Assembly: GCA_964466185.1 (NCBI GenBank)
Contig: CAYXMS010000004.1
Coordinates: 9,103 to 73,102, forward strand
DNA length: 64,000 nucleotides
Direction: 5' to 3'
From: CAZTYI01 sp964466185
Lineage (GTDB): Bacteria > Chlamydiota > Chlamydiia > Chlamydiales > SM23-39
In this document: positions 25,859-35,392 of the stretch, one piece after another
Layout: every line of letters begins with the position of its first letter
Position numbering within the stretch: position 1 is the stretch's first letter
Translations under genes and position numbers: made by a program
The notes under the pieces: model-generated
What the model was told of the DNA's origin: nothing
Databases searched by the model: none
Seen by the model: the letters and a program-made list of their open reading frames with translations, nothing else

Positions 25859-27118
25859 TTATCTTTGTCGATGCTTTAAGAGAAAATTTTCAGCTTTGCT
25901 TAAAATCAGACGTGACATGGCTAAAGCATACATCTGCTCGGTAATTTTTTGACCCTTAGCCTCTTGGGTTAAAAGCTGTTCAATTTCTTCTTTGCTGATT
26001 TCTAATTTGTTGTCATGCACTATTTTGCGGGAAAGATAAAAAAGAGCAATCGCTTTTTCCGCATGCCTTTTTAAGTCAGTTTCAATCTTGGCTTTCTCTT
26101 CAGATTTCATTCGGTCATAGCTAGCTTTAAATTTTTGATTGGAAAATAATTGGCTTTTACGATGGGCCAGCTCAGAGGTTACTAAAGAAAGCGGTAGCTC
26201 AAATGGATATTCTATAAATAAATGCTCAGATAAACTCTCGCTTTGCTTTTTACCGTGGTCTTCATCCAGGTTCTGCTGCAGAATTTCCTTGATCTTTTCT
26301 TTCATCTTAGTAACATTTTCAGAACCCATTTTTTGGGCTAGATTGTCGTCAATCTCAGGAAGAGTCGCTTCTTCAATTTTTTTGACGGTAATTTTGACTT
26401 TTTTAGACTCGAATTTTTCCTTTTCTGCTTCTTTTAAATCCGGATCAGGATAGGAAAGCCCCTCAATAGCTTGGCCCTTTTTAGCACCTAAAAGTAAATC
26501 TATCATCCAGTCGGCAATCGCTTTTTTCTTAACCTCAAAACGGGTGTCAGAAAAAACTCGAGTCGGTTTTTCTGTGTCTAAAGAATCTAAATCCACAATC
26601 ACATAGTCGCCTTCTTTGATCGGTCGGTCAACTTCTTTAAAATTAGCAAAATAAAATCTGGTCTGGCGTATAGCTTCTTCGAGCTCTTCTTCCGAAACCG
26701 TACGCTTGGGAATTTCTTTGATTTTAAGATTTTTCGGATCAATCGAAGGTACGTCAGGCTCAACTTCATATTTGAAGACCAGATCAGCTTCTTTTTCAGT
26801 TATTTTTTTTAGATCAAAGTTGATGGATGCAGAAGAAATAGGAAAAAGAGCTGTCTTTTTTTGAACTTGAGCAAAAGCCAGATTCGCCAGTTCCTGCCGC
26901 TTTTCTTTTTCAACTTCGCTTCGGTGGTTTTTTAAAATCAGCTCTTTCGGAGCCTTGCCCTTGCGAAAACCAGGTAAAGAAACTTTTTTGGAAACGGTTT
27001 TAATGGCATTGTTTTCAGCTTTTTTTATCAGATTCTCATCTGCTTTGGCTATAATTTCTACTTGGCAAGAAGGCTGCTTTTTAACTTCAACTTGAATTTG
27101 CTCTTTTTCTTCTACCAT
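25859..27118 (-). CDS. tig: Trigger factor, ribosome-associated chaperone
   Basis: Protein of 419 residues. The N-terminal ribosome-binding domain includes the GFRKGKAPKELI signature (about 51-62). The middle FKBP-like region (about 160-240, EGDYVIVDLDS) and the helical C-terminal arm domain are both present. Trigger factor binds near the ribosomal exit tunnel and shields nascent chains. It is encoded upstream of clpP and clpX in the standard bacterial order, 52 bases from clpP, and is probably the first gene of the unit. Confidence 0.94.
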   Translation of the reverse strand: MVEEKEQIQVEVKKQPSCQVEIIAKADENLIKKAENNAIKTVSKKVSLPGFRKGKAPKELILKNHRSEVEKEKRQELANLAFAQVQKKTALFPISSASINFDLKKITEKEADLVFKYEVEPDVPSIDPKNLKIKEIPKRTVSEEELEEAIRQTRFYFANFKEVDRPIKEGDYVIVDLDSLDTEKPTRVFSDTRFEVKKKAIADWMIDLLLGAKKGQAIEGLSYPDPDLKEAEKEKFESKKVKITVKKIEEATLPEIDDNLAQKMGSENVTKMKEKIKEILQQNLDEDHGKKQSESLSEHLFIEYPFELPLSLVTSELAHRKSQLFSNQKFKASYDRMKSEEKAKIETDLKRHAEKAIALFYLSRKIVHDNKLEISKEEIEQLLTQEAKGQKITEQMYALAMSRLILSKAENFLLKHRQR

Positions 27119-27264
27119 AAAAACGTCCTTAAATTTTTTTTAATAGTTTTAAAAATAATATGGTCTTTAAAAAATCAGGTTTTGCTAAAACAAGGTTTTG
27201 CTAAAACAATTTTTTAAATAATGAAATAAGTATAACTAGGATTTTTTTAAAAAGAAATAAAAAA

Positions 27265-27336
27265 AGCGGGTGATGAGATTCGAACTCACGACATTCACGT
27301 TGGCAACGTGACGCTCTACCACTGAGCTACACCCGC
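27265..27336 (-). tRNA. tRNA-Gly (GCC anticodon)
   Basis: Complete cloverleaf on the minus strand: acceptor GCGGGTG/CACCCGC, D-arm AGCTCAGTGGTAGAGC, anticodon loop TTGCCAA with GCC, and T-loop GTTCGAATC. The discriminator base is T and CCA is not encoded. It lies between tig and the SNF2 helicase. Confidence 0.97.
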
Positions 27337-27667
27337 AATATGTTAATTCATGCATTTCTTAAAAACGAAGTTTTCAGTTTAAATATTTTTACTTTTTCAA
27401 GAAAGCAATATTTTAATATGTAATGGCTAATTTTGATTTTTTTTCAGCATTAATCAAATGTTGGCATGCCGCTGCTGGCTAAAGTCAATAATTTTATGCT
27501 TTCATTGCTTTTAATTTTATTTTTCAAAACTTGTTTTAAATAAAAAATCCAGATAAAAAATTTTTTTAAGCTGGTAAAAAGTAAATAATAAATTTTTTTT
27601 TATTGAACTACTTTTAAAAAAAGAGTAAAAAATTAAAAGGATGTAAGTCTAAGTAGCAGGATCTGAT
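27337..27667. other. Intergenic region, 331 bases, no gene
   Basis: Very AT-rich region upstream of both the tRNA-Gly (minus) and the SNF2 helicase gene (plus), so it must contain both promoters. No clear -35/-10 pair, hairpin or repeat family member stands out. Confidence 0.5.
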
Positions 27668-30600
27668 ATGTTGAATTTTCGTAAGTTAAAGCAGGATTTT
27701 TCTTCTAATATTTTAAAAGAAGGAAGAGAACTGCATAGTAAACAAAAAGTGGTTTCCGCTAAAATTGTTAAATTGGACAACGATGTTGTCAGATTAAGCG
27801 CTAAAATTTTAGGTCAGTTCGAAAATACCTATGAAAGCGAAATCGAAATCGATAGATTCGAATCGGAAACTATCCATTCCAATTGCGATTGCACTTACCG
27901 CTATGATTGCCAGCATCTGGCAGCTTTGCTCTTTTATTTAGAAGAACATCTGAATTCTTTAGTTGTTAATTACTCCAAAGAAAAAAAAGATCAAATCGGT
28001 CATGAACTTTTAGAAACAATTCAAACAGCTAAAATTAAACAGGAAAATAAAAAAGATGCCATCTACCAAAAACAGCTTTTAGAAGAATATATCGAAGCCG
28101 CCGGATTGCTTTCTGCTTCTGCTTTTTTTCTGCCCACTGAAAAAAAAGAAATCACTAAAGCAGAAATCGCAGTTATCTTTAATCCCGCATCTTTAAAACC
28201 AAATGTTAAAAATAAATACGTCGAATTTTCTTTGGCCCTGCGCTTGCCTTTTCGCTCTAAAGCCTTGCAAATACCTTATATAAAAACTTTCTTTTATGCT
28301 CTGCAAAATAAAGAGCCGCTTTTTTTCTCTTCTAAAAAATACTTTTTTACCCTGGAATCTTTTGATCCCATCGGTCAGAAATTGCTTTCTATTTTAATGC
28401 ACTACGCCCTTTTGTCAGGAGGAGAACAAAATCATGAAAGAGCTGCCAAAATCGGCTCTTTGGAAACAGAAGTTTTCGGTACTCTTTTGGCCGAAGCTTT
28501 TGAGCAAACTAAAAAACAAAGAGGCTTTTCCAGCTATTCCGAGGACCTGCCACCTATGCCTTATCTTTTTATCGGCGGTTTGGAAAATCCCTTGCAGTGC
28601 TCTTTCGCATCGGCCAGGCTTAAATTCGATCTGGAATATATTAAGCCACCTTCCAATAAATTGCTGATCAATCCCTTAATTGTCGTCGATCAAAATCAGC
28701 TGGCTTTGACCGAAACTAAAATTTTTGAATGTAACCTTCCCGGACTGATTTATAAAGATATATATTATCGCTTGCCTCCCAATATTACCCGCAATCATGT
28801 GAAAAATTTAGAAGCCGTGCGCGATATTACCATTCCTGAACCGCTTTTCGGCACTTTTGTTGAATGCTCGCTGTTAGAACTAAAACATTATGCCGATGTC
28901 GGCGGTGAAAAAGTTTTAAATCAGTTCGTAACTCAGCCCTACGTCGGAGATATTAAAGGCAAATGCAGACTTTCTTATATCGATGGGGAATTAGAAGCCA
29001 ACCTGTCTTTTATTTATGAAAATAATGAAGTTAATGCCGTCTTAAATCAGCTCAATTTTGAAAAAGTAGCTTCTTTTGTAACTAAAGATGGCATAATTGC
29101 CAGAAATTTGGTTGAAGAACGTAAAATAATAGAGAACCTCTTTCAGGATTTTGTCTACAATCCGCAAAATGGCAGCTTTTCTAACAAAAGTGAAAAGAAA
29201 ATTGTAGAGTTCATGACCGAAATTGTACCCAAATTCCAGGATAAAATCGAATTTGAATGCCCCCAAAATCTGCTAGATAGATTTGTTTACGATAAAACTG
29301 AATTTACCTTGAAATTGGACTATAAAGATAAAGTCGGCTATTACTACTTAGATTTAAAAGCAGACGGCGATCTAAAAGGCCTGACACTGGATCTTTTATG
29401 GGAATGCATGGCCTCGTCCCGATCTTATATAGAATTAAGCAAAAAGAAAAATTCCGCCTCTTCTAAAATACTGGTGCTGGATCTGGAAAAATTGTCTAAA
29501 ATTATTCGCATTTTCGATGAGATCGGTATCAAGAAAATGGATAATTATAAAGAAAATAGGCCACTTTGGAGTTTGGTTAATATCGAAGAGCAAATGTTCA
29601 AAGATTTGCCAATTAAATTTTCTATCTCTAAAAAATTAAAGGCCATTAGAGCCCAAATGCTGGGAGAGACTAAGGTCAGCTTTTCGCCTATCCCAAAAGG
29701 CCTTAAAGCTAAACTGCGCCCTTACCAAAAAGAAGGTATCCAGTGGCTGGAAAAACTTAGGAATATGTATTTGAATGGTATTTTGGCAGACGATATGGGC
29801 TTGGGTAAAACCCTGCAGGCCATAGCCGCTATTTTTCAACATAGCCAAAAATATAAAAAATCAATCTCTTTGATTGTCTGCCCAACCTCTTTGCTATATA
29901 ACTGGAAAGAAGAATTTTCTAAGTTCTGCCCCGATTTAAAAACAATTGTCATCGAAGGTATTCCCACTCAGCGCAGAAAAATCCTGCAAACTCTCAAAGA
30001 TTATGATGTTGTTATCACCTCTTACACACTAATGCAAAAAGATGTCGAGTTTTATCAAAAATATAACTTCGCTTACGCAATCTTGGACGAGGCCCAGCAT
30101 ATTAAAAATCGCTTCACCCGTAATGCCCGCTCCGTTAAGTTAATCTCAGCGGCTCACCGTTTGATTTTAACCGGTACGCCAATTGAAAATACTTTAAATG
30201 AACTCTGGAGCTTGTTTGATTTTTTAATGCCCGGGTTTTTGTCCAGCTATGACCGCTTTTTGGAAAATTATATCAGAGTCACCGGTGAAAAATATACTCA
30301 AAATATGCAGTATTTAAAAAGAAAGGTCTCTCCCTTTATTTTACGCAGAATGAAAGAAGATGTGCTTCAAGATCTGCCAGCCGCTCAGGAAATTACTTAT
30401 CACTGCAAACTCTCCGGCGTACAAAAAGAACTTTATCAGTCTTATGCCGAATCCGCTAAAGCAGAACTCTCTAAACTGGTTGAGAAAAATGGCTTCGATA
30501 AAGTCCAGATCCATGTGCTGGCTACCCTCACCAGATTAAAGCAAATTTGCTGCCATCCTGCTATCTTCGCTAAAGAAAAAGCCGAAGACGGCGATTCAGC

Positions 30601-31105
30601 TAAATACGAAATGCTCTTAGAACTTCTGCAGACTCTGGTAGAAGGCGGACATAAAACAGTCATCTTTTCACAATATACCCAAATGCTGAAAATTATGCGC
30701 CAGGACTTCGAAGAAAGAGGCATCCGCTTTTCCTACCTTGACGGCTCTTCCAAAGATCGCTTGCATATCGTTAAAGAGTTTAATAAAAATCCGGAAATTA
30801 AAGTTTTCTTGGTTTCTTTAAAGGCAGGAGGTACAGGACTGAATATCGTCGGAGCAGATACCGTAGTCCATTACGATATGTGGTGGAATCCGGCTGTGGA
30901 AAATCAGGCTACCGACCGGGTTCACCGCATCGGACAGACAAAGTCTGTTTCTTGCTATAAATTAGTTACCTTAAATAGTATTGAAGAAAAAATTCTGCAG
31001 ATGCAGCAAAGAAAAAAAGGTTTGGTAAAAAAAGTAGTAAGCTGTGATGATGAAGCTATCTCCAAGTTAACCTGGGAAGAAGTTTTGGAATTGCTGCAAA
31101 CTTAA
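27668..31105 (+). CDS. SNF2/SWI2-family helicase with SWIM zinc finger
   Basis: Protein of 1145 residues. A SWIM-type zinc motif is present at the N terminus (Cys73-x-Cys75, Cys81-x-His83), followed by a long chlamydial-type middle region. The SNF2 ATPase fills the C-terminal 450 residues: LRPYQKEGIQWL, Walker A DDMGLGKT (about 705), DEAQ box (LDEAQHIKN), LTGTPIEN, and the second lobe with VHRIGQTKSV. It is a DNA-dependent translocase probably acting in transcription or repair. Its position before mreB equals CT708 in Chlamydia. The last residues are followed by a hairpin terminator. Confidence 0.93.
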   Translation: MLNFRKLKQDFSSNILKEGRELHSKQKVVSAKIVKLDNDVVRLSAKILGQFENTYESEIEIDRFESETIHSNCDCTYRYDCQHLAALLFYLEEHLNSLVVNYSKEKKDQIGHELLETIQTAKIKQENKKDAIYQKQLLEEYIEAAGLLSASAFFLPTEKKEITKAEIAVIFNPASLKPNVKNKYVEFSLALRLPFRSKALQIPYIKTFFYALQNKEPLFFSSKKYFFTLESFDPIGQKLLSILMHYALLSGGEQNHERAAKIGSLETEVFGTLLAEAFEQTKKQRGFSSYSEDLPPMPYLFIGGLENPLQCSFASARLKFDLEYIKPPSNKLLINPLIVVDQNQLALTETKIFECNLPGLIYKDIYYRLPPNITRNHVKNLEAVRDITIPEPLFGTFVECSLLELKHYADVGGEKVLNQFVTQPYVGDIKGKCRLSYIDGELEANLSFIYENNEVNAVLNQLNFEKVASFVTKDGIIARNLVEERKIIENLFQDFVYNPQNGSFSNKSEKKIVEFMTEIVPKFQDKIEFECPQNLLDRFVYDKTEFTLKLDYKDKVGYYYLDLKADGDLKGLTLDLLWECMASSRSYIELSKKKNSASSKILVLDLEKLSKIIRIFDEIGIKKMDNYKENRPLWSLVNIEEQMFKDLPIKFSISKKLKAIRAQMLGETKVSFSPIPKGLKAKLRPYQKEGIQWLEKLRNMYLNGILADDMGLGKTLQAIAAIFQHSQKYKKSISLIVCPTSLLYNWKEEFSKFCPDLKTIVIEGIPTQRRKILQTLKDYDVVITSYTLMQKDVEFYQKYNFAYAILDEAQHIKNRFTRNARSVKLISAAHRLILTGTPIENTLNELWSLFDFLMPGFLSSYDRFLENYIRVTGEKYTQNMQYLKRKVSPFILRRMKEDVLQDLPAAQEITYHCKLSGVQKELYQSYAESAKAELSKLVEKNGFDKVQIHVLATLTRLKQICCHPAIFAKEKAEDGDSAKYEMLLELLQTLVEGGHKTVIFSQYTQMLKIMRQDFEERGIRFSYLDGSSKDRLHIVKEFNKNPEIKVFLVSLKAGGTGLNIVGADTVVHYDMWWNPAVENQATDRVHRIGQTKSVSCYKLVTLNSIEEKILQMQQRKKGLVKKVVSCDDEAISKLTWEEVLELLQT

Positions 31106-31132
31106 AGCCGCTAAAGTTTGTCTTTTTTTTTA
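31097..31132 (+). terminator. Terminator after the SNF2 helicase gene
   Basis: A 7-bp stem (CAAACTT at 31097-31103 with AAGTTTG at 31114-31120) overlaps the stop codon and is followed by a run of T (31121-31132). The stem is short, so termination may be partial. Confidence 0.55.
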
Positions 31133-31232
31133 ATAGACAGTAATTTGTAAAAAATAAAAAATAAACTAAGATAACTCAAAAGAAAAAATGCCAGGTTAAA
31201 TATAGCAGGCTTTCCCAACAAGGTTGTTTTCT

Positions 31233-32327
31233 ATGATGAAAATAAAAAAAACTTTTAGCTTAAAAGATCTTTTAGAAACAGCAAAAAAATTGGCCAAAGA
31301 TAATTTTTCCATGCTCTCCGGCTTGTTTTCCTCAGATATCGGTATCGACTTGGGCACCGCTAATACTCTTGTCTTTGTTAAAAATAAAGGTATTGTTCTC
31401 GCAGAACCGTCAGTAGTTGCTGTTGATTCTTTAAGTAATGAGGTTTTGGCCGTCGGACATACTGCTAAGTCCATGCTAGGTAAAACCCCCCGTAAAATTC
31501 ATGCCGTCCGCCCCATGAAAGATGGCGTCATTGCCGATTTTGAAATAGCAGAGGGCATGCTGAAAGAAATTATTAAAAAAGTTACTCCCTCCCGCAGCCT
31601 TTTCCGCCCGAAAATTTTAATCGCTGTGCCATCCGGTATCACCGATGTCGAAAAAAGAGCTGTCGAAGATTCCGCTTTGCATGCAGGCGGCCAAGAAGTA
31701 ATTCTAATTGAAGAACCCATGGCTGCAGCTATCGGCGTAGATATGCCTGTCCATGAGCCCGCCGCTAATATGATTATCGATATCGGCGGCGGTACTACCG
31801 AAATTGCCATTATCTCACTCGGCGGTGTAGTAGAAACCAGGTCTTTAAGAGTCGCCGGTGATGAGTTCGATGACTGCATCATTAATTATATGCGCCGTAC
31901 TTATAACCTGATGATCGGTCCAAAAACAGCAGAAGAGATTAAAATTAATATCGGTTCAGCTTATCCGTTAGGAAATAATGAGCTGGAAATGGAAGTGCGC
32001 GGAAGAGATCAGGTAGCCGGCCTTCCCATCACTAAAAGAATTAATTCCGTAGAAATTAGGGAATGCTTGGCAGAACCGATCCAGCAGATCGTAGAAAATG
32101 TGAAACTGACCTTGGAAAAATGCCCGCCAGAGCTAGCCGCAGACCTGGTAGAAAGAGGCATGGTCCTGGCAGGAGGAGGCGCTCTACTAAAAGGTATAGA
32201 TAAAGCCCTGATTAAAGAAACCGGCTTGCCTGTGTTTGTCGCTCCTAATCCGCTTTTGGCCGTTTGTTTGGGAACAGGTAAAGCGCTTTATTATCTGGAC
32301 AGGTTCAAAAAAAAGAAAAAAGGTTGA
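31233..32327 (+). CDS. mreB: Rod-shape/division protein MreB
   Basis: Bacterial actin of 364 residues with the phosphate-1 motif DIGIDLGTANTLVF, a phosphate-2 motif IDIGGGTTEIA, and the adenosine motif LAGGGALLKG. An extra amphipathic N-terminal stretch of about 30 residues precedes the actin fold, as in Chlamydia MreB, where this extension helps membrane association. Chlamydiae lack FtsZ and use MreB for septal division. I chose ATG 31233 because AAGG lies 9 bases upstream; the frame is open back to a TTG at 31224 and another ATG at 31236 is possible. Confidence 0.95.
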   Translation: MMKIKKTFSLKDLLETAKKLAKDNFSMLSGLFSSDIGIDLGTANTLVFVKNKGIVLAEPSVVAVDSLSNEVLAVGHTAKSMLGKTPRKIHAVRPMKDGVIADFEIAEGMLKEIIKKVTPSRSLFRPKILIAVPSGITDVEKRAVEDSALHAGGQEVILIEEPMAAAIGVDMPVHEPAANMIIDIGGGTTEIAIISLGGVVETRSLRVAGDEFDDCIINYMRRTYNLMIGPKTAEEIKINIGSAYPLGNNELEMEVRGRDQVAGLPITKRINSVEIRECLAEPIQQIVENVKLTLEKCPPELAADLVERGMVLAGGGALLKGIDKALIKETGLPVFVAPNPLLAVCLGTGKALYYLDRFKKKKKG

Positions 32328-32381
32328 ATAAGTTTTAAGATTTAAATTTTGTTTAATAAAAATAAAAAATAAGGGTTCAAA

Positions 32382-32864
32382 ATGCGGCTTTTAATTCAAA
32401 GAGTCAAAACAGCCAAAGTCCTAGTAGATAAAAAAGTAGTCGGCTCGATTAATAAAGGCTTGTTGATTTTTCTGGCAGCACTAGATACCGATACCCGAGA
32501 AGATCTGCTTTATCTGACCCGTAAAGTCGCTAATCTGCGTATTTTTCCAGATGATCAGGATAAGATGAACCGCTCTTTAAAAGATGTTAAAGGCGGAGTC
32601 CTAGTCGTGCCTCAGTTTACCCTATATGCCAATTGCTCTGCCGGCAATCGCCCTTCTTTTGTCAAGGCAGGTCAGCCCGATACCGCTAAAAAATTCTATG
32701 ATGATTTCGTCTTCGAACTAAAAAAAGAACTGCCCCGTATCGAAGGGGGAGTCTTCGGCGTTAAAATGGAAGTGCATTTAGTTAATGACGGACCCGTAAC
32801 TTTTATCGTAGATTCTAAAAAAACTGCTAAAACCAGTGCGTCAAGCCAATTGGCAAAAATTTAA
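32382..32864 (+). CDS. dtd: D-aminoacyl-tRNA deacylase
   Basis: Protein of 160 residues starting MRLLIQRVKTAKVLV, typical of Dtd. The two active-site motifs are present: PQFTLYA (equivalent of SQFTLYA, about residues 75-81, with Pro replacing Ser) and the NDGPVTF loop near residue 130 (Gly-cisPro type). It removes D-amino acids, and also glycine mischarged on tRNA-Ala, from tRNAs. It follows mreB by 54 bases and may be co-transcribed. Confidence 0.93.
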   Translation: MRLLIQRVKTAKVLVDKKVVGSINKGLLIFLAALDTDTREDLLYLTRKVANLRIFPDDQDKMNRSLKDVKGGVLVVPQFTLYANCSAGNRPSFVKAGQPDTAKKFYDDFVFELKKELPRIEGGVFGVKMEVHLVNDGPVTFIVDSKKTAKTSASSQLAKI

Positions 32865-32980
32865 AGTTAATTCAAATTTGCATTTAAAACTTTTTCTATC
32901 AAACAGTTTAAATAAACTATTAACTTTTTTCCCATGATTGAAGTCAGGAGATTTTTTATATATTTTTCAAAGGCTGGAAA

Positions 32981-33400
32981 TTACTTGGAAAAAATCTCGT
33001 CTTCGGCAAAGAAAAAAGCAATTTCTCTTTTAGCAGTCTCCGGTGCATCCGATCCATGTACGCTGTTTTTATCTAAAGAAACGGCAAAGTCAGCTCTAAT
33101 TGTGCCTTTTTCCGCTTTTTTAGGATCAGTAGCTCCCATGATTTTGCGGTTTTGTTCAATCGCATTTTCTCCTTCTAATACCTGTACTAAGATAGGCCCC
33201 GAGCTTATATAGTCGGTCAGCTCTTCATAAAAAGGTTTTCCCGCATGCACATCATAAAATTCTTTGGCTTTTTCTTTGCTTAATTTAAGCATCTTAGCTC
33301 CAGTAATCTTAAGCCCCGCTTTTTCAAAACGGGATAAAATCAGACCAATTAAATCTCTCTCAACAGCATCCGGTTTGATAATGGAAAGTGTTCTTTGCAT
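32981..33400 (-). CDS. ndk: Nucleoside diphosphate kinase
   Basis: Protein of 139 residues that exchanges phosphate between nucleoside tri- and diphosphates through a phospho-histidine. The start (QRTLSIIKPDAV) and the active-site segment NSVHGSDAPE with His115 are textbook. Other conserved residues visible are Lys9, Tyr49 in KEFYDVHAGKPFY, and GPILV. It is convergent with dtd, with 116 AT-rich bases between. A good AAGGAG ribosome site precedes the start. Confidence 0.97.
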   Translation of the reverse strand: MQRTLSIIKPDAVERDLIGLILSRFEKAGLKITGAKMLKLSKEKAKEFYDVHAGKPFYEELTDYISSGPILVQVLEGENAIEQNRKIMGATDPKKAEKGTIRADFAVSLDKNSVHGSDAPETAKREIAFFFAEDEIFSK

Positions 33401-33468
33401 ATTTTTTTCTCCTTAAAACTTGAAAGTTGCTATTATAGGTAAAAACTTATTCTTTTTAAAGGAGAAAA

Positions 33469-34572
33469 ATGGATTTTCCCCAGCTCAGAAATATAAAAAA
33501 AGCTTTGATTATTAAACTCAGATCTCTCGGCGATGTGCTCTTGGCAACTCCAGTATTTTCAGTTTTAAAAAAACATCTGCCAGGTATTCAAATCGATGCA
33601 TACGTATATAAAAACGCCGAGCCGCTTTTAAAGGGTAATCCTTATGTTTCTCAAATTTTTACTTTCGATCAAAATGATAAAAAGAAAAATTTGTTTTCCA
33701 GAGGAATTTCCGAGGCTTTGTTTTTAAAAAAATTAAAAAAACAAAAATATGATCTGGTTATGAACCTGACCGAAGGGGACAGGGGAGCTATTGCAGCAGC
33801 AGTTTCCAATGCCCCTATTAGAGTAGGACTGAATGAAGATAAAAAAAGAAAAGATGTTTATACCCATCTGACGAAAATTCCAGGCTCTCCTCGCCATAGC
33901 ACAGAAAAGAATTTAGATTATTTGAGAAGAATCGGCATTTTTCCCAAAGAAGACGAAAAACAGCTTTTCCTGCCTGTCTTAGAAGAGGCAAAAAGAAAAA
34001 TGCTCATAGAATTGGGAAGTAAAAATTTTCAAAAACAGGATTTTATCATTATCCATCCTGCTGCCAGATGGGATTTCAAAGCCTGGCCCGCTTTCCGCTT
34101 TCAAAGACTTGTACACTTGCTGGTCAAACAGGGATGTAAATTGGTATTTACCTGCTCTAGCAGCCTTTTGGAAATCAAGAAAATCGATATGATCGTACAG
34201 GACCTAGATCCTAAATACTATTTGAATTTAGCAGGGAAAATCTCTTTGCCAGAACTCGGTGCTTTAATTGCACTTTCTAAATTGCTGATCACGGTAGATT
34301 CGCTTCCTTTGCATATGGCTTCTTGCTTAAAACAAAAAACAGTGGCCATTTTCGGCCCTACCCAGGAAAAACTGTGGGGCCCTTGGAAAAATCCTCAGGC
34401 CAGGATTTTATTCGAAGATTATTCCTGCAGACCTTGCTGCCAGGAAGGCTGCGGAGGTTCTAAAATGTGCGAATGCCTGTATAACTTGGAAGAAAAAAAA
34501 GTTTTTCAGGCAGCAGTCAAGCTTTTGTCGGAAAATAATAGCTCAGCCCTTGTTTCGTCTTTTCAGCTATAG
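33469..34572 (+). CDS. Lipopolysaccharide heptosyltransferase family (GT9) protein
   Basis: Protein of 367 residues with the GT9/GT-B hallmarks: N-terminal IIKLRSLGDVLLATPVF, C-terminal VDSLPLHMAS and FGPTQEKLWGPW, and IHPAARWDFKAWP at the start of the second lobe. It most resembles WaaQ-type heptosyltransferase III, acting at the cytoplasmic face on the LPS core. An unusual Cys-rich end (CRPCCQEGCGG...CEC) follows the second lobe, as in several members of the family. Classical Chlamydia LPS lacks heptose, so this gene fits an environmental chlamydia. Downstream lie the LPS-transport and Kdo genes on the other strand. Confidence 0.85.
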   Translation: MDFPQLRNIKKALIIKLRSLGDVLLATPVFSVLKKHLPGIQIDAYVYKNAEPLLKGNPYVSQIFTFDQNDKKKNLFSRGISEALFLKKLKKQKYDLVMNLTEGDRGAIAAAVSNAPIRVGLNEDKKRKDVYTHLTKIPGSPRHSTEKNLDYLRRIGIFPKEDEKQLFLPVLEEAKRKMLIELGSKNFQKQDFIIIHPAARWDFKAWPAFRFQRLVHLLVKQGCKLVFTCSSSLLEIKKIDMIVQDLDPKYYLNLAGKISLPELGALIALSKLLITVDSLPLHMASCLKQKTVAIFGPTQEKLWGPWKNPQARILFEDYSCRPCCQEGCGGSKMCECLYNLEEKKVFQAAVKLLSENNSSALVSSFQL

Positions 34573-34598
34573 CTTTAAGATGCTTTTCTTGATCGGTC

Positions 34599-35324
34599 TT
34601 ATAATCTAAAATCTTCACCTAAATAATGCTTGCGCGCAGCTTGGTTTTTGATAAGATTGTCTACTGTTCCCGATAAAAGAACACTGCCTTCTTGCATTAA
34701 ATAACTGCGGTCGACAATAGAAAAAATTTCTCGGGCATTGTGATCGGTAATTAAAACACTGATTTTTTTGCGTTTTAAATGACAGATTAAATGTTTCACA
34801 TCCTGCACGGCCAGCGGATCAATATTGGCAAAAGGCTCGTCTAAAAGTAAAAGAGTAGGATCAGAGGCCAGGGCTCTGGTAATTTCTAGTCTTCTCCTTT
34901 CTCCTCCGGAAAGAGATGCCGCTTTTTGCTTTTTAAGAGGCTCTAAATGCAGCTCCTGTAAAAGTAGAGTAAGTCGCTTTTGCTTTTCTTTTTCAGTTAA
35001 AGATAGATTTTCTAAAATGCATAAAATATTCTCTTCTACGTTTAAAGCCCTAAAAACCGAAGACTCCTGCGCTAAATAGCCCATCCCTAGATTGGCCCGT
35101 TTGTGAATGGGCAGGCCAGATACGTTTTTGCCTTTAAAAAAAACCTCTCCACTATCAGGCTTGATAAGCCCTATAGCCATATAAAAAGCTGTAGTCTTTC
35201 CAGCGCCATTAGGCCCCAAAAGCCCGACAACTTCGCCAGGATCAATAGAAAATGACAGATTTTTTACTACGGCTTTGCTGCCATATTTTTTGATCAGGTT
35301 TTTAACTTCTAAAAGCGGCTGCAT
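34599..35324 (-). CDS. lptB: LPS export ABC transporter ATPase LptB
   Basis: ABC ATPase of 241 residues: Walker A GPNGAGKTT (about 37-45), Q-loop LAQE, signature LSGGERRR (about 138-145), Walker B LLLLDEPFANIDP, and the switch His in ITDHN. Length and the FANIDPLAV sequence identify LptB. It energises extraction of LPS from the inner membrane. Together with the upstream lptA- and lptC-like genes and kdsA it forms an envelope-biogenesis cluster in Chlamydia-like order. Confidence 0.95.
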   Translation of the reverse strand: MQPLLEVKNLIKKYGSKAVVKNLSFSIDPGEVVGLLGPNGAGKTTAFYMAIGLIKPDSGEVFFKGKNVSGLPIHKRANLGMGYLAQESSVFRALNVEENILCILENLSLTEKEKQKRLTLLLQELHLEPLKKQKAASLSGGERRRLEITRALASDPTLLLLDEPFANIDPLAVQDVKHLICHLKRKKISVLITDHNAREIFSIVDRSYLMQEGSVLLSGTVDNLIKNQAARKHYLGEDFRL

Positions 35325-35392
35325 GGTTTATAATCAAAAATTGTTTGTTAAGAGTAAATTATAACCAGTTTTAGTGAATATCTGCATTAAAT

